From a bacterium (lineage in GTDB: Bacteria > Bacillota > Clostridia > Lachnospirales > Lachnospiraceae): DNA of 43,088 bases. The notes beneath the pieces are model-generated. The model did not search any database and was not told where the DNA came from. It worked only from the letters and a program-made list of their open reading frames with translations. Shown here piece after piece: positions 35,795-43,088 of the stretch. Location of the stretch: NCBI GenBank assembly GCA_022774325.1, contig JALFNN010000002.1, positions 1 through 43,088 on the forward strand. Direction: 5' to 3'. How positions within the stretch are numbered: the stretch's first letter is position 1; each line of letters opens with the position of its first letter. A program made the translations under genes and the position numbers.

Positions 35795-36712
35795 TTATCC
35801 CTGATAAGGATTCACATGCACCATAATATGCTTTACCTTCGGAAATTCATTTTCAATAGCATCATGTGCTTTCTCAGCAATCTCATGTGCCTCATTCAGT
35901 GAGAGGTTTCCGTCAGCACTGATTTCAATATCAACATAGATCTTATTGCCAAATACGCGGGTCTGAAGGAAATCAATACCCATTACACCGGTTTGAGATT
36001 CTGCGAGGCGTCTAATGGCATTTTCTGTATCAATATCACAAGAATGATCTACCATTTTATCTATTGCATCCTTGAAAATATCCAAAGCTGCTTTCGCAAT
36101 AAAGAAACAGATGATCAGGCTCGCAATCGGATCAAGAATAGGAAATCCCATGCGGGCCCCTGCAATACCGATCAAAGCACCTATGGAAGAGAGTGCGTCG
36201 CTTCTGTGATGCCAGGCGTCGGCCATTAGTGCACTGGAATCGATTCGTTTGGCATTGATTCGAGTATACCAGTACATGGCTTCCTTCGTGACGATGGAGA
36301 TCAAAGCAGCTATAAGTGCAAGCTGTCCGGGGATGGCGAGAGATTCATAATTTCCACCCATAATATTCTGAAGAGCCTCTGCTCCTATTGCGAGTCCGGT
36401 GAATAGAAGCACCACGGACAGTATAATGGCAGCGACGCATTCGAAGCGCTCATGACCATAAGGATGTTCTTTGTCGGAATCTCTGGCGGATAATTTCACT
36501 CCTATAATTACGATAATGCTGCTGAACACATCGGAAGCCGAGTGAATTGCATCGCTGACCATCGCGCCGGAATGTGCAAGGATACCTGCCAGAAGCTTAA
36601 AAGCCGAGAGGATAAAATTGCCGATAATACTTACCATAGTTACCTTTGTCGCGACTGCTTCGAAATAATCAGAAGAAGACGGCTCGGAAAGATTTGTGTT
36701 GTTTGTTCCCAT
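35795..36712 (-). CDS. Cation diffusion facilitator (CDF) metal efflux transporter
   Basis: The 305-residue inner-membrane antiporter exports divalent metal ions. The metal-site motif of helix II is seen as SDAIHSASDVFSSI and the partner motif of helix V as ADAWHHRSDALSS. HPYGHERFE is the conserved loop. Six helices are followed by a cytoplasmic C-terminal domain (residues 210-305, ending KVKHIMVHVNPYQG) of the usual metal-binding type. The ATG at 36712 has an AGGAGGTAAC ribosome site. Its leader carries a NiCo riboswitch, so the physiological substrates are most likely cobalt and nickel; zinc, iron or manganese cannot be excluded from the protein alone. Confidence 0.94.
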   Translation of the reverse strand: MGTNNTNLSEPSSSDYFEAVATKVTMVSIIGNFILSAFKLLAGILAHSGAMVSDAIHSASDVFSSIIVIIGVKLSARDSDKEHPYGHERFECVAAIILSVVLLFTGLAIGAEALQNIMGGNYESLAIPGQLALIAALISIVTKEAMYWYTRINAKRIDSSALMADAWHHRSDALSSIGALIGIAGARMGFPILDPIASLIICFFIAKAALDIFKDAIDKMVDHSCDIDTENAIRRLAESQTGVMGIDFLQTRVFGNKIYVDIEISADGNLSLNEAHEIAEKAHDAIENEFPKVKHIMVHVNPYQG

Positions 36713-36871
36713 AAAAGTTACCTCCTGTTAATAAAGTATGATAGCTCTATGTCACTTGCTTGATTGTCGAAAGGGTGTTTCTTCGTATATGAAGTGGGGA
36801 GAAAATGAGATGTCATAGAAAAAATATGACCATGTAATAAAAAAACACCCACGAACCCAGTAAAAGCAACT

Positions 36872-36946
36872 ACTGTCCCGCGGATGCGTTATCCACTGCC
36901 ACTTATGTGACCCGGCTCCCTTGGCATATGCCACGGCCTGCTCAGT
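36872..36946 (-). promoter_or_regulatory. NiCo riboswitch (cobalt/nickel-sensing)
   Basis: Read on the minus strand, the element has every landmark of the class: ACTGAGCAGGC at the 5' side, AGCCGGGT in the middle and GGGACAGT at the 3' side, with ACTG/CAGT closing the junction. The arms are TGGC-ATAT-GCCA, CAC-ATAA-GTG and GTGGAT-AACGC-ATCCGC. A run of seven T follows at about 36839-36845. In the described class, Co or Ni binding prevents terminator formation and turns on czcD-type efflux genes, which fits the CDF gene downstream. I could not resolve the exact terminator stem by eye. Confidence 0.92.
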
Positions 36947-36988
36947 TTGTACTGTAGATTAATATGCAGTGCAAAGAGTATTGAAGAT

Positions 36989-37017
36989 AATATAGCAAAA
37001 TATAGGAGAATTGTCAA
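36989..37017 (-). promoter_or_regulatory. Promoter of the riboswitch-CDF unit
   Basis: On the minus strand TTGACA (37017-37012), a 17-base spacer and TATATT (36994-36989). Transcription starts near 36983, about 37 bases before the riboswitch core. Confidence 0.8.
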
Positions 37018-37036
37018 GCAAAAAACGTGTATATAC

Positions 37037-37075
37037 TTGAACTGCTAAATTTTTTATAATACAATCAATTGTATT
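37037..37075 (+). promoter_or_regulatory. Promoter and inverted repeat upstream of the phosphopantetheinyl transferase
   Basis: TTGAAC (37037-37042), a 17-base spacer and TACAAT (37060-37065). The inverted repeat AATACAA/TTGTATT (37058-37064 and 37069-37075) overlaps the -10, a typical repressor site position. Confidence 0.6.
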
Positions 37076-37110
37076 AAGCATTTAATAATCACGGGAGTAT
37101 AGTAAGAACG

Positions 37111-37749
37111 ATGATACATTTGTATTTGGCAGACATAGAGGATCTGGAGAAGATAAATGATATAGAAGGTGCGCTGAAACTTTTGACGGAGGAACGCAGA
37201 AGAAAGTACCTAAAACTCAGAAATGAAAAGGCGAGGAGAGAATGCCTGGCTGCCGGGCTCCTTTTAAGAAAGGTGCTCGAAATACATGGAGTGGATTTGA
37301 AAACGGTGCATACAAATGATGACGGGAAACCGGAGGCAGAAGGAGTCTGCTTTAATCTGTCGCATTCTGGAAATGTTGTGATATGCGCTGCCTCAAAGGA
37401 TAATGTAGGATGTGATATCGAGAAGATCGGAAGTGCACCGAAGCGGGTTGCAGAGCGGTTTTTCTGCGAAGATGAAATCGACTGGATCGAGAGTTTTGCG
37501 AATGAAGACAAAAATCGGGAATTCTTTCGAATCTGGACGATGAAAGAAAGTTATTTGAAAATGACTGGCGAAGGACTTCGGACAGCATTGAACAGTTTCC
37601 GGGTATTTCCGGATATCTTGAAGATTTCCAGAGAAGGAAATATGCAGCCTTGTCTGATGAAAGAATATAAATATTCCGGATATCAGATTACCGTATGTGC
37701 AATGGAAGAAGAATTCGCGGAGCAAATCATGCGGGTTGCTCTCCTTTGA
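37111..37749 (+). CDS. 4'-phosphopantetheinyl transferase (Sfp type)
   Basis: The 212-residue enzyme transfers phosphopantetheine from CoA to a serine of carrier proteins. The Sfp landmarks are present: DDGKPEAEGVCFNLSHSGNV, the magnesium site VGCDIEKIG, and FFRIWTMKESYLKMTGEGL with the catalytic lysine and glutamate. Sfp-type enzymes usually serve peptide or polyketide synthases, but no such synthase or carrier protein is encoded in this window. It could act in trans or on the fatty-acid carrier protein. The ATG at 37111 has a weak ribosome site (GGGAG, 14 bases away). The PfkB gene follows 30 bases later. Confidence 0.9.
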   Translation: MIHLYLADIEDLEKINDIEGALKLLTEERRRKYLKLRNEKARRECLAAGLLLRKVLEIHGVDLKTVHTNDDGKPEAEGVCFNLSHSGNVVICAASKDNVGCDIEKIGSAPKRVAERFFCEDEIDWIESFANEDKNREFFRIWTMKESYLKMTGEGLRTALNSFRVFPDILKISREGNMQPCLMKEYKYSGYQITVCAMEEEFAEQIMRVALL

Positions 37750-37779
37750 AAAGATTGAATTGAAGGAAAGGGTAAAACA

Positions 37780-38715
37780 ATGGAAGAAAATGATGAAAAA
37801 AAGGTGGAAAAAGAAAGAGATAAAATCATGATTATCGGAGCATCGATTCTTGATGTGATGGTCAGACCTGCAGACAGACATGTATTTGAAACGGGATCGA
37901 GTGCTGCAGAAGATATCAGCATATCCTTTGGAGGAGATGCACTAAATGAAGCGACTGTTCTAGCGTCTCTCGGTAAGAAAGTGAGTTTGCAGACCCTGAT
38001 CGGGGAAGATGCAGAGGCCGGAATGATCAGAAGGCATTGTACAGATATGGGAATTGCTTTACAGACGAAGAATAAGTATGAAAATGTAAAAACAGGAGTA
38101 AATGTCGTGCTTGTGCAGGAAAATGGAGAACGGAATTTCCTCACGAATAAGAATGGGAGCCTTCGGAAGCTTACAGTGGAAGATCTGGATATTCCATTTC
38201 CCGATGATATCGGAATTCTATGTTTTGCCAGTATTTTTGTATTTCCTGAGATCGGGAATCGTGAATTAGAGTATATTTTCAGGACGGCAAAAGAGCAGGG
38301 GATTCTGGTGTGTGCAGATATGACGAAAAGAAAATTTGGAGAAAGTCTGGAGGATGTAGCGGATGCGCTTGGTTATGTGGACTATCTGATTCCCAATGAA
38401 GAAGAAGCGTGTCTCCTTACGGGAGAGAACTCTGCGGAACTGTCTGCTGAACGTTTTATAGAAGCGGGAGTCGGCTGCGTTATTATCAAATGTGGATCGA
38501 GAGGATGCTACATCAGAACCAGAGAGAGGAAAAAACATATTGAAGCAGTGCGGGACGTGAAATGCATCGACACGACTGGAGCCGGTGACAGCTTTACGGC
38601 GGGATTTCTCTATGGATTGTCGGAACAATGGGAAATTGAGAAATGTGCTGAATTCGCCAATCAGTGCGGAGCCAATGCGGTTCAGGTGACCGGTGCAGTT
38701 AATTGGTGTATTTAG
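37780..38715 (+). CDS. PfkB-family carbohydrate kinase
   Basis: The 311-residue sugar or nucleoside kinase is of the ribokinase family. The first family signature is seen as SFGGDALNEATVLASLGKKV and the second, with the catalytic aspartate, as DTTGAGDSFTAGFLYGL. IMIIGASILDVMVRP is the usual first strand. The substrate cannot be predicted; fructokinase, ribokinase and related specificities share these motifs. It starts at 37780 after GAAGGAAAGGG, 30 bases after the phosphopantetheinyl transferase gene, so the two are probably co-transcribed, although no functional link is evident. Confidence 0.9.
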   Translation: MEENDEKKVEKERDKIMIIGASILDVMVRPADRHVFETGSSAAEDISISFGGDALNEATVLASLGKKVSLQTLIGEDAEAGMIRRHCTDMGIALQTKNKYENVKTGVNVVLVQENGERNFLTNKNGSLRKLTVEDLDIPFPDDIGILCFASIFVFPEIGNRELEYIFRTAKEQGILVCADMTKRKFGESLEDVADALGYVDYLIPNEEEACLLTGENSAELSAERFIEAGVGCVIIKCGSRGCYIRTRERKKHIEAVRDVKCIDTTGAGDSFTAGFLYGLSEQWEIEKCAEFANQCGANAVQVTGAVNWCI

Positions 38716-38788
38716 ATACATTAAGCAACATAATGTTTTCAATAACCTCTTATGTATAGTAGAATATATTAAGAGGAGCATTGAAAAG

Positions 38789-39325
38789 ATGAAGAATATT
38801 TTTATGGAGAATCAAAAAGAAATTACATTTGAAGAGTATATGGCATATAAGAAGGATGGAAGGGAGAATCTGGGGGATAACCTTCCTGTAGCTGTTTACC
38901 GTATGCTGGAGTATTCTCTTAGAAGCACGCTTATTGAGGAGTATGGAAAGGAAACGCAGATCAAGATTTTCCGGAAAGCGGGTTATCAGGCCGGTACATT
39001 TTTTGCGAAGAATTATCTGAATTGCGATTTGCCTTTGGAACGTTTCCTTGGAGATCTGCAGACACAGATGGAGACTATGAAAATAGGTGTACTTCGGGTA
39101 GAAGGTGTAAATAGTGATGATGGAACAATTATGCTGACTGTTTCGGAAGATGCTGACTGTTCAGGACTGCCTCTTTTGGGAGAAACAGTATGTAATTATG
39201 ATGAAGGGTTTATTGCAGGAATTTTAAGTGAATATACAGAAAAAAATTATAAAGCACAAGAGATTGACTGCTGGGCGATAGGAGAAAGAGTATGCCGTTT
39301 CAGAGCGGAACCTCTGGAAAAATAG
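38789..39325 (+). CDS. V4R-domain protein
   Basis: The 178-residue protein has a 4-vinyl reductase (V4R) type small-molecule-binding domain. Visible markers are GYQAGTFFAKNYL, VCNYDEGFIAGILSEY and the cysteine-containing end CWAIGERVCRFRAEP. V4R domains act as ligand sensors and are often paired with signalling modules. The gene lies 15 bases before a PAS/diguanylate cyclase gene, suggesting a two-protein sensor pair. I chose the ATG at 38789 because AGAGGAG lies 9 bases upstream; the frame is open further upstream but overlaps the PfkB gene. Confidence 0.8.
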   Translation: MKNIFMENQKEITFEEYMAYKKDGRENLGDNLPVAVYRMLEYSLRSTLIEEYGKETQIKIFRKAGYQAGTFFAKNYLNCDLPLERFLGDLQTQMETMKIGVLRVEGVNSDDGTIMLTVSEDADCSGLPLLGETVCNYDEGFIAGILSEYTEKNYKAQEIDCWAIGERVCRFRAEPLEK

Positions 39326-39340
39326 AAGGGAACGGATAAA

Positions 39341-40345
39341 ATGGAAGATAAAAACAGTGTACTCCTGTTCGAATATCTTAGAAGTATCTTGTATGATTCG
39401 GAGATAAATAGGCTGGATATAGATCAATTGGATGAACCGTTCCAGAAGCTTGGCAAGGGGATGCAGTATCTCCAGGAAGCAGTGGAGGAAATGTTGCGGT
39501 ATTCGGCGGATTTGTCATGTGGAAATCTTTCCGGGCCGTACCCCTCAAGAGAGAATTTTTTGTGTGTAAATTTAAAAAATCTACATGCAAATCTGAATCA
39601 TCTTACATGGCAGGCGAAACAAGTGGCTGCGGGAGATTATTCCCAGCATGTTTCTTATCTTGGGGAATTTTCGGAAGCCTTTAATACAATGATAGAACAG
39701 CTTCGGGAAAGAGAAAATCTGCTTATGAAAAAAGCGGAAATGGCTGAAAATTATAATCGACTTCTGATTGAACTGACACATTCGCGTCAGGAATGTATTA
39801 TGGTGGTTGATGCACATTCGGGAGAGATCGTATATTGTAATAAGTCTAAGAACGGAGACGGTGAGTTCGCGGAAGGAAAATGTAGTACCTGCTGTGGTTG
39901 TGAACAACGACTGACAATTCATGATGAAATATTGAAGTGGAAAGATACAGAGAAAAAAATATCAAGAAATGATTCGGATAAATATACTGTTTGGGAAAAA
40001 GAAGACAGTGAAGGACGAATCTATCAAATAACAACCTATGCTATTGAATGGAAGGAAAAAGAGGTATACGTACATATTATTACTGATATTACCGAAAGTC
40101 GCAGAAAAGGTATGATCTTGGAAGATAAGGCTTATCGTGATCCAGGGACAGGACTTTATAATAGGCGGCATTTTGAAGAGTATATGGAGCGGGCTCTTTT
40201 GAAGAGGGAACAGCTTACGTTGTGCTATATCGATATTGATGGACTGAAATATGTGAATGATAAATATGGATATCTTGAAGGCGATAATTATATTGCGATG
40301 ATTGTAGCCGCAATCAAGAATAAAGCAAAATATATACGGGTGTAG
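39341..40345 (+). CDS. PAS / diguanylate-cyclase protein truncated before the GGDEF motif
   Basis: The 334-residue protein has an N-terminal helical stretch, a HAMP-like segment at about 85-127 (AGDYSQHVSYLGEFSEAFNT), a PAS-like domain at about 135-255 (ECIMVVDAHSGEIVYCNKSK) and the beginning of a GGDEF domain at about 267 (YRDPGTGLYNRRHFEEYMER). LTLCYIDIDGLKYVNDKYGY is the nucleotide-binding strand and metal site. The protein then ends with NKAKYIRV, just before the position of the GGDEF active-site signature, so about 100 residues are missing. It cannot make cyclic di-GMP as it stands. Its stop codon lies inside a terminator stem shared with the converging tpi gene. A cysteine cluster (CSTCCGC) sits in the PAS region. 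It starts at 39341 after GAAGGGAACGG. Confidence 0.82.
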   Translation: MEDKNSVLLFEYLRSILYDSEINRLDIDQLDEPFQKLGKGMQYLQEAVEEMLRYSADLSCGNLSGPYPSRENFLCVNLKNLHANLNHLTWQAKQVAAGDYSQHVSYLGEFSEAFNTMIEQLRERENLLMKKAEMAENYNRLLIELTHSRQECIMVVDAHSGEIVYCNKSKNGDGEFAEGKCSTCCGCEQRLTIHDEILKWKDTEKKISRNDSDKYTVWEKEDSEGRIYQITTYAIEWKEKEVYVHIITDITESRRKGMILEDKAYRDPGTGLYNRRHFEEYMERALLKREQLTLCYIDIDGLKYVNDKYGYLEGDNYIAMIVAAIKNKAKYIRV

Positions 40346-40372
40346 CTTTTGGGGCTGCACCCGATATTTTTT
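40337..40372. terminator. Terminator between the converging cyclase and isomerase genes
   Basis: CGGGTGTAGC (40337-40346) pairs with GCTGCACCCG (40354-40363) with one G-U pair, followed by ATATTTTTT on the plus strand and TATATATTTT on the minus strand. It can serve both directions. Confidence 0.85.
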
Positions 40373-40375
40373 CCT

Positions 40376-41158
40376 TTATTGCGCCTCATAAGTGGCCTTT
40401 GCATTCCGGATAAGCATGTTGAACTTATCAGCATCCCAGGCTGCACGTCCTGTGAAAAGTCCGTCAATGGAAGGCTGTACAATCAGTTCGTTTGCATTTC
40501 CCGGATTTACGCTCCCGCCGTAAAGAACCGGAATCTCATCAGCTGCTTCGCCGAAAATCTCCCGCAGACAGTTCTTGATGACTTTGTGCATTTCTTCCGC
40601 ATAATCTGCGCTCGCCGGCGTCCCGTTTACGCCGATGGACCATACTGGTTCATAAGCAACCCAAATATTATTTGCTTGTTTGGCCGGAACATCATGGAAT
40701 CCGATTTTAAGTTGTGTGCGGAGCACTTCTGCGCTGATGCCGAATTTTTTTTCTTCTGCAGTTTCACCGATGCATAACAGTGTGGTGAAACCATGATTCA
40801 GGGCGGCTTTTACTTTTTTGTTCTCTTCTACGTCTGTTTCTCCGAAAACATGGCGTCTTTCAGAATGGCCAATCATTACCAGATCCAGGCCAAGCTCTTT
40901 CAACATAAGAGGAGAGATCTCACCGGTAAATTGTCCCTGGTCTTCCCAGCTCATGTTCTGTGCACCGAGTTTTACATATTTACGATCGACTTTGCTGGTT
41001 GCGCTTTCCAGTGTTGTGTAGGACGGGATGATAAATAATTCAATCTCGTCACGGCTGATGTCTTTTGTGTTTTCTACCAGCCTCTGTAAATATGCTACAG
41101 TGTCCTGAATATTCTTATACATTTTCAGGTTGCTTCCAAAATAAAGTTTCTTTTGCAT
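40376..41158 (-). CDS. Triose-phosphate isomerase family protein (probable catabolic paralogue)
   Basis: The 260-residue TIM-barrel isomerase has the catalytic residues Lys in GSNLKMYKN, His in MIGHSERRHVFGE and Glu in VAYEPVWSIG. The phosphate-binding end is seen as LYGGSVNPGNANEL and GLFTGRAAWDAD. Two features differ from housekeeping TPI: the first loop is GSNLKMYK rather than GNWKMN, and the catalytic loop reads SIGVNGTPAS rather than AIGTGKTA. Such variants occur in TPI paralogues of sugar-acid and tetrulose pathways. I chose the ATG at 41158 because AAAGGAGGAT precedes it. It is divergent from the PdxA2/DUF1537 genes and shares their operator motifs. It may convert DHAP formed by that pathway, or isomerise a tetrulose phosphate. 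Confidence 0.88.
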   Translation of the reverse strand: MQKKLYFGSNLKMYKNIQDTVAYLQRLVENTKDISRDEIELFIIPSYTTLESATSKVDRKYVKLGAQNMSWEDQGQFTGEISPLMLKELGLDLVMIGHSERRHVFGETDVEENKKVKAALNHGFTTLLCIGETAEEKKFGISAEVLRTQLKIGFHDVPAKQANNIWVAYEPVWSIGVNGTPASADYAEEMHKVIKNCLREIFGEAADEIPVLYGGSVNPGNANELIVQPSIDGLFTGRAAWDADKFNMLIRNAKATYEAQ

Positions 41159-41225
41159 GATATCCTCCTTTAAATTGAATATAGATGTGTTTATCTGTAA
41201 GATTGTATCCAATACTGACATGAAA

Positions 41226-41254
41226 ATTATACTACGAAAGCGATGAAAAAACAA
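41226..41254 (-). promoter_or_regulatory. Promoter of the isomerase gene
   Basis: On the minus strand TTGTTT (41254-41249), a 17-base spacer and TATAAT (41231-41226). An ACGAAA motif (41234-41239, plus strand) sits inside the spacer. Confidence 0.65.
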
Positions 41255-41463
41255 TAGAAAAAACAAATGACAAATAAAAAACAAAAAAACGAAAATAAAC
41301 GAAAAAACAGGGGTGAATTTTTAGGAATAATGCATAAAACCAAGGGTAAAAAAATGGATAACGTAACGAAATAACAAAAAATACTTGCGTAAATAAAAAT
41401 AATAATATAAAATGAAATTACAAACGAAAGGCAAACGGAAGTTCAAACGAAAATAAACGAAAA
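41234..41463. promoter_or_regulatory. Array of ACGAAA half-sites between divergent catabolic genes
   Basis: ACGAAA occurs at 41234, 41289, 41299, 41366, 41424, 41448 and 41458, plus ACGGAA at 41435, all on the plus strand. Two pairs have the same 10-base spacing and near-identical context (AACGAAAATAAACGAAAA at 41289 and 41448). Direct repeats one helical turn apart are typical binding sites of DeoR-like repressors. The sites overlap both divergent promoters and the pdxA2 ribosome site. The regulator is not encoded in the window. Confidence 0.65.
41385..41413 (+). promoter_or_regulatory. Promoter of the pdxA2-DUF1537 operon
   Basis: TTGCGT (41385-41390), a 17-base spacer and TAAAAT (41408-41413). 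The half-site cluster at 41424-41463 lies immediately downstream, in the 5' untranslated region. Confidence 0.5.
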
Positions 41464-41475
41464 GGAGAACGAAAA

Positions 41476-42495
41476 ATGAGCGAAGCGAAATTCAAACCAG
41501 TAACAGCTATTACCATGGGAGATCCGGCAGGAATCGGACCGGAAATTGTAGTAGGAACTATGCTTGACGAAGGAATTCATGAATGCTGCAAGCCATTCGT
41601 AATCGGAAGCATTGCCATTCTGGATCGCGCGGCAAAAGTACTTGGAAAGGAATTAAAGTACAACAAGATCGAAGATCCGTCTGAAGCAAAATACGAGTAC
41701 GGAACGGTAGACGTACTCGAGACCGGAGATTATGATACAGATTCCATCAAATGGGGCGAGGTTCAGGCTCTGGCAGGACAGATGGCAATCGACTGGATTA
41801 TGAAGTCAATCGAACTCGGTATGGCAAAGAAAGTAGATGCTGTTTCTACATCTCCGATTCATAAGGGAGCAATCAAACTTGTTGGTATTAAAGAACCGGG
41901 ACACACAGAGATTTATCAGCATCAGACAAATTCTCCATATGCACTTACCATGTTCTCATGCCATAAACTGAGAGTATTCTTTGTAAGCCGTCATATGTCA
42001 CTTGTAGATGCATGTCACTATGCAACAAAAGAAGTGGTTCTCGAGAATGTTATCAATATTGATAAAGAACTCCGCAAAGTAGGAATTGAGAATCCGCTGA
42101 TCGCAGTCGCAGGACTGAATCCGCACAATGGTGACAACGGACTTTTCGGAACAGAGGAAATTACAGATCTCGGACCGGCAGTAAAAGCTGCTCAGGAGAT
42201 GGGAATCAACGCAGTAGGTCCATGCCCGGCGGACTCTGTTTTCCACATCGGCAAATCTGGAAAATATGATGCGATCCTTTCACTCTATCATGATCAGGGA
42301 CACATTGCATGTAAGACACTTGATTTCGAAAAATCAGTTACCTTAACATTCGGACTTCCGTTTATCAGAAGCTCTGTAGACCACGGAACAGCATTTGACA
42401 TCGCAGGAAAAGGAATTGCCAACAGCATCAGCCTGATCGAGTCAACCAAAGTTGTTGCTGAGTATGCGGCAAAGCAGCATGAGAAGGAAGCATAA
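41476..42495 (+). CDS. pdxA2: PdxA2-type 4-phosphate dehydrogenase (acid-sugar catabolism)
   Basis: The 339-residue enzyme is of the 4-hydroxythreonine-4-phosphate dehydrogenase family, NAD- and metal-dependent. Family landmarks are TAITMGDPAGIGPEIVVG, STSPIHKGAIKL, GHTEIYQHQ (metal histidine), ALYHDQGH-like (here SLYHDQGHIACK) and SSVDHGTAFDIAGKG. The next gene is a DUF1537 kinase, not pyridoxine synthesis genes. That pairing is the published signature of acid-sugar catabolism, where PdxA2 oxidises and decarboxylates a 4-phospho-threonate to dihydroxyacetone phosphate. It starts at 41476 after AAAAGGAGAAC. The exact sugar acid (D-threonate, D-erythronate or another) cannot be read from the sequence. 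Confidence 0.87.
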   Translation: MSEAKFKPVTAITMGDPAGIGPEIVVGTMLDEGIHECCKPFVIGSIAILDRAAKVLGKELKYNKIEDPSEAKYEYGTVDVLETGDYDTDSIKWGEVQALAGQMAIDWIMKSIELGMAKKVDAVSTSPIHKGAIKLVGIKEPGHTEIYQHQTNSPYALTMFSCHKLRVFFVSRHMSLVDACHYATKEVVLENVINIDKELRKVGIENPLIAVAGLNPHNGDNGLFGTEEITDLGPAVKAAQEMGINAVGPCPADSVFHIGKSGKYDAILSLYHDQGHIACKTLDFEKSVTLTFGLPFIRSSVDHGTAFDIAGKGIANSISLIESTKVVAEYAAKQHEKEA

Positions 42496-42522
42496 ATAGG
42501 ACGAAAAGGGAGGATTTCAGCC

Positions 42523-43088
42523 ATGCCAATTATTGGTTCAGTAGCAGATGACCTTACCGGCGCAACCACAACAGGGGTATTGCTGGCAAGAAGTAAAGCA
42601 AGAACGGCAGTATTTTTCAATGTAGAAGCTGCCACAAAAGCGGAAGGCGTTGATGAGCTGGACGCAATTATTATCAGCAGCAACAGTCGGCCACTTCCGG
42701 CGAATGAGGCATATGACAAAGTAAAAGAAGCAACAATCGCTCTGAAAAGCATGGGCGTGAAATATTTCCAGAAGCGTATTGACACAACATGCCGCGGTGG
42801 AATCGGAGTTGAAATTGATGCAATGCTGGATCAGCTGGATCAGGATACCGTTGCAATCGTTGTGCCGGCCATGCCGCAATCAAGAAGAATCCTGGTTGGC
42901 GGTTATTCCGTCATCGACGGAGTAGCGCTCATCAATACTCCGGTAGCACAGGATGTTCGTACACCGGTAAAAGAAAACTACATACCAAGACTGCTTGGCG
43001 GTCAGACAAGACGTAAAGTCGGACTTGTCACATTGGATAAAGTGCTTGCAGGTGACGAAGTGATTAAAGAAGCTTTAAAAGAAGAGCG
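42523..43088 (+). CDS. Four-carbon acid-sugar kinase (DUF1537), partial at the window end
   Basis: The ATG at 42523 follows AAGGGAGGATTTC. The frame is open to the last base (188 codons of a normal 420 or so). The start MPIIGSVADDLTGATTTG holds the family signature ADDLTGA, and SSNSRPLPANEAY, YFQKRIDTTCRGGIGVEIDA and VPAMPQSRRILVGGY are further N-terminal DUF1537 blocks. These kinases phosphorylate threonate or erythronate at O4, giving the substrate for PdxA2. It lies 27 bases after pdxA2 in the same operon. The ATP-binding C-terminal domain lies outside the window. Confidence 0.9.
   Translation, partial: MPIIGSVADDLTGATTTGVLLARSKARTAVFFNVEAATKAEGVDELDAIIISSNSRPLPANEAYDKVKEATIALKSMGVKYFQKRIDTTCRGGIGVEIDAMLDQLDQDTVAIVVPAMPQSRRILVGGYSVIDGVALINTPVAQDVRTPVKENYIPRLLGGQTRRKVGLVTLDKVLAGDEVIKEALKEE

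Noticed and set aside
40376-41284. Longer isomerase with 42 extra N-terminal residues
   Set aside because: The extension would cover the promoter and ribosome site; the ATG at 41158 with AAAGGAGGAT and the family start MQKKLYFGSN is the proper one.

Overview
The window looks like a chromosomal segment of a gut-type Lachnospiraceae bacterium (Clostridia, Bacillota). The reasons are AT-rich DNA with consensus TTGACA/TATAAT promoters, strong AGGAGG ribosome sites, occasional GTG/TTG starts, intrinsic terminators, Clostridia-like ribosomal leaders and the protein families present. It is built on the conserved ribosomal/RNA-polymerase chromosome region, with accessory genes placed around and inside it.

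Positions 1-4500 are a patch of gene decay. It holds a transposase fragment fused to a beheaded archaeal-type signal peptidase, a prepilin peptidase, a frameshifted AraC regulator, a stub of an AAA-ATPase-like gene, a half DegV gene, and a YfcC-type transporter that has lost its start codon and its middle. One intact gene stands in the debris: an HTH-Uma2 fusion with its own promoter and a palindromic operator candidate. A polyphosphate kinase gene (ppk1) follows.

Positions 6950-19450 carry rpmG-secE-nusG-rplK-rplA, a second HTH-Uma2 paralogue, rplJ-rplL behind an L10 leader, and rpoB-rpoC. Two near-identical small hairpin elements sit directly upstream of the rplK and rplA ribosome sites and resemble an L1-binding fold. 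A separate structured leader precedes rpoB.

Positions 19450-30600 form an accessory block between rpoC and the str operon. It contains an XRE-cupin regulator, an unidentified attenuator-like leader RNA, a Xaa-Pro peptidase, a complete peptide ABC transporter (oppABCDF type), a second Xaa-Pro peptidase under its own promoter, and an LCP-family cell-wall ligase with an unusual extra extracytoplasmic segment. Together the first parts make a peptide-uptake and proline-peptide-cleavage module.

Positions 30600-35430 are the str operon, rpsL-rpsG-fusA-tuf. Next come a small remnant with 34-bp tandem repeats and, on the minus strand, a CDF metal-efflux gene controlled by a clear NiCo riboswitch. These are followed by a phosphopantetheinyl transferase, a PfkB kinase, a V4R protein and a PAS/diguanylate cyclase gene cut off before its GGDEF motif.

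The right end (40370-43088) is a divergent acid-sugar catabolic locus: a TPI-family isomerase on the minus strand, and a PdxA2-type dehydrogenase plus a DUF1537 acid-sugar kinase (running off the end) on the plus strand. Both promoters are studded with ACGAAA half-sites, which suggests one shared regulator. No tRNA, rRNA, CRISPR array or prophage was seen.
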